A stretch of DNA of 64,000 nt from Nipponacmea schrenckii (taxonomy: Eukaryota; Mollusca; Gastropoda; Lottiidae). Below are positions 52,990 through 64,000 of this stretch, piece by piece; position 1 is the first letter of the stretch, and each line of letters opens with the position of its first letter. The position numbers and the translations under genes are program-made. The notes beneath the pieces were generated by a model that did no database searches, had not been told where the DNA came from, and worked only from the letters and a program-made list of their open reading frames with translations. The stretch is from NCBI GenBank assembly GCA_030562195.1, contig CM060200.1, positions 37,517,468 through 37,581,467 on the forward strand, read 5' to 3'.

Positions 52990-55900
52990 ATGATGGATAT
53001 AAGGAAACTGCTTTCACGATTTCTGACAGCCCTGTGGATGTTACCAACAATTCAGGGCATCTTCACTGATACAGGACAGTGTTCGTATTCATTTAACGTA
53101 TGGCATCCCGACCAGGACATCGTCAGACAAATGAAAGATTTGAAATTTGGATATGATAACTTTACTACATACACGAAGTTTCAAATATCTCAGATGAAAA
53201 CTGGTGTTTTGGAAGAAATGAAACGACATCAAAATTGGAGTCAAGATTTACAGCGTGAAATTTTAGAAATGAAAGTTGATAGTGTTAAAGGCAAGATGGA
53301 ACATAATAGTCTTGTTACCCAGGTATGTAATTTCATCTTTGATCTTTATCGTCAATTTGAAATTGTCGTTTTATTTTCGATTCTGTTAGAAAATGCCACT
53401 ATGCAAGTTATGATTTGAAATTAATCTATTTGTATCTACATTCAAACTGATATTAGCCTGCATTAGGAGTAATAAGATGAATTCCTTTTAGACCGAAATA
53501 AAGATGTTATGTTAAAATCTTTTTTTTTTTAAATTTGAAAAGGGAATTGTGTCCGTGTTAATTCATATGACGGAACTAAAATTGATACAGGGTACAGAGA
53601 GGTCAAAACTGTGGACAATTACAGTTTGATTTGGTGTCTGAACTGATGAGTATGTCAATCGCAAAAATGTGTCTTTAGCATAGAAGTTATAGCAGCAATG
53701 AACTTGGGTCACGAACTCTTTCTACTTGTATGTTCGAATTGGGTCACTCTTCAAAGTATCCACGTGTATGTTTCAATATCATCAGTTCAGAATATAAAAA
53801 TGTTTTGATACGACTGTAACACCTCAATTTATTGATTTATCGTCTGGTTTTTAGACACTTATTTCCATGCATATTCTATTAAACCCCAGTAGAGATATAT
53901 GTTTGCTCATACATCTCACTGAACATTGATTTTATTTTCTCTGACCACTTGAAACGACATTGAAATAAATCAGAAAACTCAAGAATCGAAGAATTTTCAA
54001 TTTGAAACTCTATTTTGTAACATTGTCTGGCGGTGAAAGAATATAAGTTGCGATCACTATCACCTTAAATCAATTAAACGGGACGTTTTCTATTTCTATT
54101 TGTCATTAGATCAGATACTTTACACCTTGTCTGTCTGGCTGAATGACGATAGATTTGACTTATCAGTTCTGAAGAGACCAGATTTATTACCCCACAAATT
54201 CCAAACCATTATTTATCACATTGTTGTTTTAAACAGCATTTAATTTCCCTTGAACGATATCCAATCGCTGGTCGAAGATAGTTTTGTGAGGTCATTCCGA
54301 ATGTATTAACAATGTATTAACGTGGCTTTATTGATAACTCTCTGTAAAAGGGAAACTGCGTCTTAGCATGAACATAAATGTTAGCTCTCAAGAATGGTCA
54401 ATATGAATATATATACATCAGTGAACTTACCCGTTGTCATAAAATAACATAACACAGAATCCTTTAAAATTCGGAAAACTCACAAATCTAAGTCATTTTT
54501 GAAAAACTCTTAATCAATTTATTAAGCGTCTTTCAAATGCATCTTTATGGATAATTATTTTTTTGGATTTTGAATATTAATTTATTCTTTATGTTATTTA
54601 TGTAGGTATATTTGCTGATGAATGGAGCTCTTATTGGTCACGTGTAAATTTTCAAATTTTATGTTTATTCTAATTTTCAAATTTTACGTTCATTCTAAGA
54701 CCTATTATCCCTTTAAAAGGAAAGGAAATGTGGCTTTCTGCCCGTAAGTAAAAATAAATATTGAAAATCGGAGCGGAGTCTCTAATTTTGGACCCGTGTT
54801 TCAGGATATAAGATTTTTAGATGAGTATCTTGCAAGATTTATCAGTTTGTCTGTTAAATACAAGCTATATCTGTTGATATTTTTTTCTATCAACAGGTAA
54901 CCAATTTAAGAAGACAAACAGATGCTTTGGGCAGGGAGCTGGATGAACTGGAGATGAACTATTATAATCTGAGAACAAGAATCAAGGATGCTATTCCTGC
55001 CAAATTTGATGGTCAAAATTATATGGGCAAGGAGCTTGCCCAGCTTCTAAAAAACACTGTAGGAAATCTTAAAGCAGAGTGGTTGCTCATGAAACGAGAA
55101 CTTCAACAAATAAAATCAGACAACACACTTCTTAAAAATATACAAAATGATGTACGAAATGACACATCTTCACTGCGACAAATGATTAGAACAGTTACTG
55201 GCGATTTTCAATCTATGGACGGGCAGGTCAAATCGACCGAGCTATCTCGAATGGAAACCAGGTTGAACAATATGAAAGGAGACTTCATGAGAATGAAAGA
55301 CACCCAAAATGATCTGAAACACGAAACGACAGAAGTAAGAAATGAACTTGGTGCAATCCAGAGAGACGTCATAAGCATCCAAAAGGATCTTCACGAGGTT
55401 CAGATTGACAACGCACAGCTAAAAGAGAAACTAGCCTCAACTGGCATGTCGAGAGAAAGAACAGGTCGAGAAGAAAGATTGAGGGGTGAAGCTTTAGAGA
55501 ATATCCTACCTAGAAGATTTGTTAACACAGCAAGAGGTTTGTATCTTATTTACTATAATAATTATCAAATTGAGACTTCAGAGAATGCCGGAAATTGATG
55601 TCACTCGTTCTTTGGAGTTTTTCAAATTATTTGGTATATTTCATTTAGTAAATAACTGAAAGCTGAAAGCAAATGTTTCATAAAATAAGATGCTTTTGCT
55701 TTGGATCTTGCACAATGGGTTGGAGACAAATCGAAATATTAGGGTACATGTATCTATATAGACTTATCGAAAATAATCATTGAGGATGAAAATCTCGATA
55801 TGTGACTTTGATCTTAAAGAAAAAATCGAAGTCCTTAGTATTATTAATTATATTAATTGTTCTGTAATATTAAATAGTAAATATTGTATCCTGATATGGA

Positions 55901-57612
55901 AAATCACTAGAAAGGACACAAAGGCGTTCAAGAATATTACATTTACATTTTAAAATTTACCCTACATTTTGTAGGAATTGTTACATAATTATTGATGAAT
56001 AATACCTTGAAAACATTATTTAATTATTTACACGAGATTGAAGATTGATAGGGTATCAAAAGAATTTATTATAGAAAATTTGCACATGTTTTAGACTGAC
56101 GTTATATATTGCGTCAGAAACACACGACTGTTATCAGCTATCGTATTAGCCACCGTACAAAACCGGCGTCAGGACAGTCTGCAGTACCCAACAACTAGCG
56201 TCAGTAATTTAAATGATTTAATTTTAAAAGATAAGGCAGCGATATCTTTTTTTTTCGTCTCAAATTAGCATTGGCTGAAACGTCTGTTAAAATTCGTGAT
56301 GTACTTAATAATACAGAACACTACCACTTGTTATTAAATTAAGCAACGAAACGATGAATAACAGTAAGGGCAGTTTAGGAGTGGTAGTATGCGCTTCTGG
56401 AATGCTGTTGTCGGTTATCAGTCACGTCAGGTTGGAACACCTCAGTTATTTGATAAAAACATGCAATCTTGTCATTGATGTGTCTCCCTGAAGAACACAC
56501 CTGGTAATTCTAAAAGAGATGAAGCCCCGAGGGTGATTGCCAGTAAACCGTGTCAGAAAGTCAGTGATGTCAGAGAGTTGACTTCGTGGTTCACCCAGGT
56601 CTCGATAGATTGATAGCAGTATCTATTATTAATATCGAGTCAACAATTCTATTAGCCCTATTAATTCCTACTATGGTCTATGCTTTTCATATTCCGTACT
56701 TTCCTTTTCTTTACTGTTCACATCTAGCTTGTCAAGGTCAAGGATCTCAAGCCCACATTATAAAATTAAATGCCCTGGTCACAATTTTGTTTTAATGACC
56801 ACATACCCCAAAAAAGGGTATTAGACATACATGTATTTGTCTTAACAAGGTTCAAAGCGTGTTTGTGAAGTGCTGTTGTTATTGTCTAGAACACATTTTT
56901 ACGATGGTTATTGACGATCTACTTCATATCTTTAATTGCGTCTGTATTCTATTTAATTACAGATTGTCACGAGTTGTACCAATCTGGTTATACGACAAGT
57001 GGTATTTACAATATTAAACCAATTGGTGCCACGTATATGGACAGTGTTTACTGTGAAATGGTGAACAACACAGGTTATACGGTATTACAGAGACGCATCG
57101 ACGGATTGTTAAGCTTTAATAGAAGGTGGATGGAATACAAATATGGGTTCGGTAATCCTTATGGTGAATTCTGGTTAGGAAACGAAATAATTTACATGAT
57201 GACAAAACAGAAACAGTATACCCTCAGAATTGATATGTGGGACTGGGAAGGAAATAAAGCCTTTGCTGAGTATACCAGCTTCACGTTGGAAGACGAGAAT
57301 CAGCAGTACCGTCTCCATGTTGGGGGTTATCATGGTGATGCAGGTGATTCTCTTAGTTACCATGACAAAATGGCATTCAGTACGGAAGACGTTGACAATG
57401 ACCGCCATACAAGACATTGTGCCGCTGAGAATAAGGGTGGTTGGTGGTTTAACAGTTGTTACTCAAGCCATTTAAATGGATTGTACCACACTGCTTGGTA
57501 CTCACAGGCCCAATCGAAATACGCCGACGGCATATCATGGTACACGTGGAAAGACAGTGAGTTTTATTCGTTAAGAAAGGTCGAAATGAAAATTAAACCG
57601 AAAACCCCATAA
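52990..57612 (+). CDS. Secreted fibrinogen C-terminal domain protein with coiled coil (angiopoietin-like layout)
   Basis: Three exons, 52990-53322, 54897-55536 and 56963-57612, join in phases 0 and 1 to give 540 residues. The first ATG (of two adjacent) begins a signal peptide (hydrophobic core F-L-T-A-L-W-M-L; likely cleavage near 23). Then comes G-Q-C-S-Y-S-F, similar to the N-terminal cysteine motif of angiopoietins. Residues of about 47-310 are heptad-rich and charged, a long coiled coil expected to oligomerise. Residues 325-540 are a complete fibrinogen domain: D-C-H-E-L-Y start, Cys 326/355/477/490, the W-L-G-N-E motif, a calcium loop with Asp467 and Asp469, and the G-G-W-W core. No immunoglobulin domain is present, so it is not a classical gastropod FREP. 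Such proteins act as lectins or growth-factor-like ligands; the ligand cannot be predicted. Confidence 0.88.
53323..54896 (+). other. Intron 1 of the fibrinogen-domain gene
   Basis: Donor CAG/GTATGT, acceptor CAACAG/GTAACC. It contains a 25-bp direct duplication near 54645-54700 (AATTTTCAAATTTTA twice) and otherwise nothing I can support. Confidence 0.7.
55537..56962 (+). other. Intron 2 of the fibrinogen-domain gene
   Basis: Donor AAGAG/GTTTGT, acceptor AATTACAG/ATTGTC. No recognisable gene or repeat is present. This intron separates the coiled coil from the fibrinogen domain exactly at the domain boundary. Confidence 0.7.
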
Positions 57613-59234
57613 TGATGTTGTTTAAATCTTATGGTTTTCTTTTACGAACCGCGAAAGTCTGTATTTCAAAGATGGAATTTGATATTTATGTTGACCATTA
57701 AGAACATGGGAGTAAGATTTAGATCCTTGTGATATTTTATCTACTAGTAGATTCTAGGATCATCTCATTTGAACGTGGTAACTTTTGTCAATGCTTGTGC
57801 CGGGAGGATTATGGAATGTCTTGAGCGTCGTGGGCGAATACAATAACAGATATTTATAATATGACATTATCACTTTTAGAAATTAGAAGAAGCACTAACA
57901 ATAATTTGTATTGTCACCTATTTAGCTTTTATTAAAATTGAAAGGTACTTGGACCACCTACAGGCAATAGACAGGCATTCATAGTGCTAATAGTGCCCCG
58001 GAGAAGTTTTACTCTAAGTTGTGACAGTAACCAATTGCTTTCCACATAGCGGCTGTGTTCATAGAATCGAGAAAGAATGTCTGTGAAACGTCTATAATAC
58101 CAACACTAATGCGCTATTTTAAAACACTACAATAGAACACACCCTCTAGAGACGTTCTAACATTTAATTCTTTATTAAAAATCTTCAACAGATAGTCAAC
58201 TTCTATATCTAATACATCAGGAATAACGACACCTTTTCATTATCTTATTGAGTGGGGATCTGGTTGACTCATCCCTAAGGACTGTCTGTAAATCCAGATC
58301 GGGTTTCTGTCTATATTGTTTTTGATTCTCATCAATTCATTAGGATTTTTTCTGTGTTTCCATCGATTTGTGATCTCCTTAACCTAGACAGTCATAATAT
58401 CTACCATAAAAACGATACAAAATCATATATATAATATACCACACTGTTACTCCAGATTTGATTTAGTTCATTTTAGCCATTAAATCCAGAAAGGGACTGT
58501 GGAAGGGTGTTTAAGAGGATGAAAATCAATGACAATAGCCTTAAAACCGAGTTACCCTTTCTGTCAATCAACCCTTACTATGAAACATATAACAGAATAA
58601 ATACACACTCAGTAGTTATTAACTGACGAAGGGAGAAGCGTATTAAGAAACCAACGTATCTTGTTCATGATGTTCAATACCATACTTCAAATGATCCGGT
58701 AAGAGATGTATATTAATCTCTCGTTAACACGGCTTTCTTACAACTACAATAATCAGTTTTATTGGGTGTTATAGAAGCACTGGTTAGGGTTAAAAGAAGA
58801 GAAGACTATCTCTTACATAGATTGTCAATTCAATTGATTTTTAAAAAATATCTAAATTCATTTCCCGAAGAGAAGTTACCAGAAAATTAATTCTGAAAAG
58901 ACTGAAATAATATAATGCAATAAAAATAACAAAATTCCTATCATGCATTTTTTATAGATGGTCTTTCTTTATTATAACGTATAATATAGAAACGATTGCC
59001 GCTAAATCAAGCATTTTTTTAAAAAAGAAAGTGAGATTTTCACATATATATGGGACCTATCTGAGATCATTTTATAAAATTTATTTAAATTCACTCATAT
59101 CATATTATAAGATGGGTAGTGAAAAGATGAAACATTCGCTTCCAACAAACTGATGTAATGTGCAAATTAACTTCAGAATAATCAATTGAACAGTTGGATC
59201 ACCACAAGTTAACTCCCTTGTTAATTACACTGTA
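57613..59234. other. Convergent intergenic region (3' UTRs of fibrinogen-domain and SKOR-like genes)
   Basis: The two genes face each other across 1.6 kb. Candidate minus-strand AATAAA signals for the SKOR-like gene lie at 59085-59080 and 58973-58968. No coding sequence is supportable. Confidence 0.5.
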
Positions 59235-62200
59235 TTACATAACTGATGTCTGGCTCGTCAATCTTGTCAGGATCTCCATTGTGTCTGAAATACAATTATT
59301 ATGACATTTATTAGATAATTCAATCGTTCACATGCTTGATAGACATTTATAGATATAGGACTAAGTCCAGTAAAACATATTATACCAGTTTAAATGCCTT
59401 GCATGCCTATTTCTGACTAATTTTTGGAATTTGATGTCTGAAATTGCATTCTCTTTGAGAACTGCCGAGATAATGTGAAATTTTATTGGCGGAAGTTCAT
59501 TTCTAAAAAAAAGTAGTTTTGTGTGTAGTAACAGACAAGCAGATGTTGATAACATGTAGTGATTTATTTTCATTTTGACAAACTTTCTCATTGTCATGCT
59601 ATATTGAATTAGTGTACAGAAACCAACTATTAGCCAGGCTTTCATGTGACATATTGGAGAGTTTTTAAACAGATTTCTGGAAAAAGTTATAGAAGGTTGA
59701 ATTTAGTGATTTAACATGGAAACAGATTGCAAATGAATTCCTATACTAAGTCCTTATATAGCCAATGAAAGGGAGATAATCTAAATTGGTTTGTGTTTAA
59801 CAGAAAATCGTGGCTAAAGAAGATAGTGCACCGTGACATGGTCACAGAACATGTGGTCACCTGAAATATGATCACAGTATATCGGGCACAAGGTACCCTG
59901 ATCACAGTATAATGGGCAGAGAGTATTTCGGTCACAATAATTGGGACACAAAGAATTTAAATCACAGTAATAAGGGCACATTGTAAGTCATGTAATCCGG
60001 ATCCTTTCCATTTTCTTATTTAACATGATTTAACGTTTTCAGTGAGTGCCATTTTGCAAGATCCGATCTGGTTTAACTCTTACAACACATTTGAAGAAAC
60101 CCGCATGTCTACTCACCAGCAATTTTGCCTTCCAGAGATCTTTGAAACTTCTTTTCATCTTGAATTTCAGCTTGGTACTTTTCTGAATCATAAAGGGAAA
60201 TAACTTTTGAAACTTTTTCTTTTCACTGCCAATGATCAGGAATAATCTGTTTTTAAAATATGACTGATGACTAATATAAGACTAGATAAACTTTGATATT
60301 ATTTCTTAAATGATGAAATGAGCTTTTTACCCTTTTTGAATTATTAAGTTTGTGGTTTTTATAACTGACCTTTGACACTATTGATTTCTTTCGTCAGTTC
60401 TTCTTTTAGTTCCTGTTCCTTCTTAGACTGTTTTTGAAGTAAATCTGCAAATAAATAGAATTAAATATCTTGGACCTGATGTCATATCCGCCTCTATTAT
60501 AATACCTGACTTGGAAATTTATTGTAAGAATTAAATATGAAATTTGAATGACTACAAAGAAATCACTTACTTTTCATTTTTTCGTGATCCTTTTCGGTCT
60601 CTATTCTCTCAGATCTGGCTTTTTCTAACATTCTCTGCAATTCCTCTGAAACATAACATTTATTGTTCAAAAATAATATTTTATATGAGAAGCAGAAATG
60701 GCAAACACCATTAAATATCATTACGGTCGTTTTGACTTCAGCCACGTATATGATCGAAATACATGTACATTATCAGAATTAATGCGTCTGTTTTAAGAAT
60801 TATTTTTTTCTCACCACAGTTGCTCTCTTACTCTTGTAATTTGGCTTTCTTCGGATGCTTCGGATGGTACTGTTTCACAAAACAGCATTATGTGTAGAAC
60901 CTGACTCAAAGTGATTGTATATGAATTCGTAAACGTTTTCGGGTCTTACCTTCACTACTATTTGAAGAAGGTAACTCAGATGTAGCTATATCTGTTTCAA
61001 GTTTATCTTCATTCTTTGTCGCTTTTACTGATTCTCCGGTTGTATCTGTTATAATAGATAAAAATGATTTGATCGAATTTGCTGTCTGTTATATTTGACT
61101 GTTTTATTTGTCTGTTTTATTTGACAGTCAAGTATCAATTCTTTGGCCCCACAGACAAATTATAATCAGTCTTAAATTCAGCACTAATGATATCAATATA
61201 ATATATATTATTTTTATTTGGTTATATCCCATAAGTTAAAGTCCAAAACGTAAGACATGGTCAATGAGACAAAGATAACAAATATTTTACAGTATATACT
61301 TAAAAAGTACATCAATAATAATCAATATATATTACTTTATTTGGTTCTATCCCATTAGTTGGACGTCCAAAACACAATCAGATAACACAAGTATTTAACA
61401 GTATTTAAAAAGTATAACTAATCAGTCTGGATTAGATTTAGTTACTACTTAACTATTAGAAAGAAATGGGATCATGATTGATTTAAATAAATAGGTTTAC
61501 ATTCAGGAATAGATTCTCATCAATGAGTCAATATTGTGCAGCATCAATTCACAAATTACATTATTATTCCATTATTACAACTATTTACTTCAATCTATAG
61601 AGGTAGAAAAGTATCCAATAAATCGTCAAGCGTGGAAGTTATGTCTAAGTATTGGGATGTCGAACCCATGAACGTGTTCCTAAAGCAAAGTATATGAACA
61701 TGTATATATCCAAACCATACTTTAGGAACATGACCCATGGCACGATACACTGTGATTCTGGTTTACGTAAAAATATATGTCTACTGCAGCCATGCGTATA
61801 TGTTACGGAGTCATTTTTTCGAAAGCGAAATCTGAAATATATGGAAATCGTTAGGGAAAACGTTAAAAGTATGGGGGATTGCTGAGTGAATGTTTCATCG
61901 AGTTTTCAACGCCAAAACTATGCTTTTTAAATTCGTTATTGCGACGTTTCAGCCCGTCTTTATCAAGCAATTATGAAAGCGTATTCTGTTATGTATTCTC
62001 CATTTACTAAATGCCAGTAACAAATTCAGTTTGATCAAGTAGATACATACACGTGAATAGCATATTTTGAAATATTTTCAGGTGTAATTTATCAAATGAA
62101 AATTTTGCAAAGTATAGTGAGACAACAAAGCACTTACCGGAACATTTATCTGTAGGTGTGAAGTTCTGAAATTTAAAGAAGTATAAATGAGTGATTTATA

Positions 62201-63946
62201 TAAACAGCATATTGTTTATTTTTGCTATTTCCTACATATCTGGTTTGAAACTTTACTAGAGGGGTAAAGGTTTGCTAACGTTTGTAACTTTACACTGCCT
62301 AATATCTATACCAAACGTTTGATGACTGCTAACAAAAGGAATAAAAATCTGAGTAATATTCATCTACATGGTAGATGAAATCCGCTTTAATAACCACCCT
62401 GAAGTAATCGCTTTGCATTTTTTTTATTGCTTTATCTTGTAAATTTCTCTAGAAGCAGACAATTTCATATCATGATGTATACTGGCATTCTGTCATAATT
62501 TCTACTTGTGACCTAAGCCAGTGCTTCTATAGGAGTATATATCTTATAAGCTTAAACTGGGATGACAGTTAATCTGTTACCTTCGACTAAATTAATAATA
62601 ATAATATGACTTACCTTTACCTCTGCTGTGACACTTCTGGTGGGTGTTGCTACTATCAGATTCGTGTTGTTGCTTTCCAAATTAAGTGGACTAACAGACC
62701 TAGTGTCAGAAACAGTATCTACTTTCATTTCCCCAAAAGAGTCACTCTGTAGAGGAGGATTGTTTGGTATATTGATTATTGGCTTATCATTTTCCATGGA
62801 ATTGCGTGTAGGTTTTACTGCAGCACAGGAAGGGCGCCCAAACCAGGGGTTATTATTAGGACAAGGTTCTGGTAATGCTGGAATTGAGGAAGAAGGTAGC
62901 ATCATTCCTGATCCCGAAGAACCAAATGGGAATACAGGTGGTGTGATATCTCCAATACGGGCTGAAAAACTGCCATATGGTAAACTCAGCGATCTCAAGA
63001 AGTCACCATAAGATGTGATTCCCCGGAACAAATTTGGAAATGCTGAATGCGTCATTGGTGGCTGCTGGACTGGGAAATAACTTGGTAGGTTTAGAGATGC
63101 ATGGGAACTCGAGCTGATAGAAGACGCATGAGAGTCCAGTGAGTGAGATTCCAAATCCAGACTGCTGCTTCTTGATGTAGAGAATCTTTTGCGACAGCCA
63201 CCATTAAACATTGCCTTTACATCCTCCCAGGCATGTAGTAAAGATTCTTGCGGATTCTCATCAGTCAGAAAAAGATGACGTCTCCAAGAGTTGAAATTAG
63301 CAGCATCTGGATGACGATATTCAGAGGTGTCCAGCTTATGGTAATGGAAAATGAACTTGTTTGGCGAGAAAAAGTTGTCACAGTAACAGCACTTGATGCA
63401 TTTAGCCCTAGAACTGTTATACCGCGACGGCTGAAATAACCCTTTGCAACCCCATCCACAGTGATGCTTAACTTGAAAGGAAAAATCGTCGGGTAGTCTT
63501 GGTGGTGGAATTTCCTCTACAAACGACTTTACCAATCTTTCTGCTTCACGTTTTGTAATAAGTCCACACCTTCTGGAGGAAATTGGCATAGCACCTGTTC
63601 GTCTAAGGATCTCAAGCTGAGAAGCTGAGCACTGCATACATGTTATACCTAATGCAACTCGTCGGTTATGGATCTCATTGTAACTAAAGTCTCGAAGCAA
63701 GGTGTTCGAAATTTGAGCCAAACAAAGACGTTCCTTATTATCCACTGTCAGACCCACTATGGGAATTCCGAACAGAAGTACATTGTCCACTCTAACATCC
63801 GCAGAATCCACTGCGCGTTCTTCAAGTTCTCCAAGGTCAATATCATCACGCCGATTCAGTGAAGATGGTAGACAAGGCAATGGTTGTCGATGTCTCTGTT
63901 GAATCAAATCAAAATAATTTGGTGGGAATCTACTCTGGTTATCCAT
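59235..63946 (-). CDS. SKI-family transcriptional corepressor, SKOR/Fussel-like
   Basis: Seven coding exons on the minus strand: 63946-62615, 62165-62138, 61045-60950, 60645-60571, 60444-60370, 60182-60117 and 59284-59235. All joins keep frame (phases 0 then 1) and give 573 residues ending M-TAA. The first ATG lies three bases after an acceptor (TTTGCAG), so a non-coding exon lies upstream. Residues of about 55-145 are the Ski/Sno/Dac homology domain (L-F-G-I-P-I-V-G; C-L-A-Q-I-S-N-T; R-R-C-G-L-I-T-K-R-E-A-E-R). About 155-250 is the SAND-like SMAD4-binding domain with C-I-K-C-C-Y-C and H-Y-H zinc ligands and the N-S-W-R-R-H-L motif. The small 3' exons encode a Glu/Lys-rich coiled coil. SKOR proteins are nuclear corepressors, mainly neuronal, modulating TGF-beta/BMP signalling. 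Vertebrate members are much longer; this one has a short linker. Confidence 0.92.
59830..59990 (-). repeat. Degenerate dimeric tandem repeat (about 30 bp, two 15-bp half units)
   Basis: Read on the minus strand, TGTGCCC and TGTGACC/TGTGATC phrases alternate every 14-17 bases at least nine times, with linkers such as ATTATAC and GGTACC. It lies in the last SKOR-like intron. Only the TGTG phrases are well conserved. Confidence 0.7.
61195..61425 (-). repeat. Diverged tandem pair of about 115 bp in a SKOR intron
   Basis: TATATATTA, then TTTATTTGGTT, then TATCCCATNAGTT and GTCCAAAAC occur in the same order near 61200-61260 and 61322-61375. Both are followed by a segment ending in TATTTAAAAAGTA-like sequence. 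They may be 3' ends of an unidentified transposon; on the minus strand each contains AACCAAATAAA. Confidence 0.6.
61938..61972 (-). mobile_element. Possible Penelope-like element terminal fragment
   Basis: The minus strand reads CTTGATAAAGACGGGC followed directly by TGAAACGTCGCAATAA. Phrases of this form, GAAACGTCG after a CUGAUGA-like core, are typical of the hammerhead-bearing terminal repeats of Penelope-like elements. The core here is degenerate at two positions. No reverse transcriptase or GIY-YIG frame is visible nearby. Confidence 0.3.
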
Positions 63947-64000
63947 ACTCTGCAAAAATAACATATAGGGTATGTCAGTTTGCTGATAGTTGAAATTTTT

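Noticed and set aside
57175..57475. Open frames on both strands within the fibrinogen-domain exon
   Set aside because: Shadows of the real reading frame, which matches the fibrinogen domain end to end.
60815..60869. Exon-like segment in the SKOR gene (acceptor AAACAG/TACC, donor CTGTG/GTGAGA)
   Set aside because: It fits the incoming phase but leaves phase 2, which creates an immediate stop when joined to the next exon. Skipping it gives a clean frame, so I left it out of the model.
61652..61885. 77-codon plus-strand open frame in a SKOR intron, with a B-box-like GGGTTCGACATCCC on the minus strand
   Set aside because: No protein family recognised. No A-box lies at the right distance, so neither a gene nor a SINE could be supported.

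Overview
The window is AT-rich eukaryotic nuclear DNA with spliced GT-AG genes, long introns, short exons and many small transposon fossils. The gene set fits a bilaterian animal: a multi-PDZ scaffold, an ankyrin-repeat protein, a TMEM53/DUF829 hydrolase-fold protein, a secreted fibrinogen-domain protein and a SKOR-type SKI-family corepressor. A mollusc or other lophotrochozoan is my best guess, from the fibrinogen-domain/coiled-coil architecture and the tRNA-derived SINEs. Species is not identifiable from the sequence alone. There are no prokaryotic features and no CRISPR array.

Layout. (1) 1-32.7 kb, minus strand: the 5' part of a PDZ scaffold gene. Exon 1 (32138-32685) and exons 2-4 (1521-2319, 577-713, 108-240) join in perfect phase; the gene runs off the left edge. 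Intron 1 is about 29.8 kb and holds a 21-copy 40-bp minisatellite (about 11.9-12.8 kb), a 5'-truncated LINE with target-site duplications (20.73-21.36 kb), a TTAA-flanked MITE (31.53-32.03 kb), SINE copies and simple repeats. (2) 32.7-38.4 kb: divergent intergenic space. (3) 38.4-45.2 kb, plus strand: an ankyrin-repeat gene whose nine internal exon joins all keep frame; its introns carry two copies of a second tRNA-derived SINE and a degenerate TIR element. (4) 45.5-48.7 kb: a direct duplication of about 1.5 kb whose two copies differ mostly by scattered indels outside a 326-bp near-identical core, which looks like unpolished or duplicated assembly. (5) 49.1-50.6 kb, plus strand: a TMEM53/DUF829-family gene whose start codon appears to be split by an intron. 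(6) 53.0-57.6 kb, plus strand: a three-exon secreted protein with signal peptide, long coiled coil and fibrinogen C-terminal domain. (7) 59.2-63.95 kb, minus strand: a complete SKOR-like gene, 573 residues over seven coding exons, convergent with (6).

The genes show no obvious shared pathway; this is an ordinary animal gene neighbourhood rather than an operon or a defence island. I saw no clear new biological system. The most checkable observations are the transposon insertions with readable target-site duplications, the split start codon, the cysteine cluster between the PDZ domains, the dimeric tandem repeat in the last SKOR intron and the suspected assembly artefacts.
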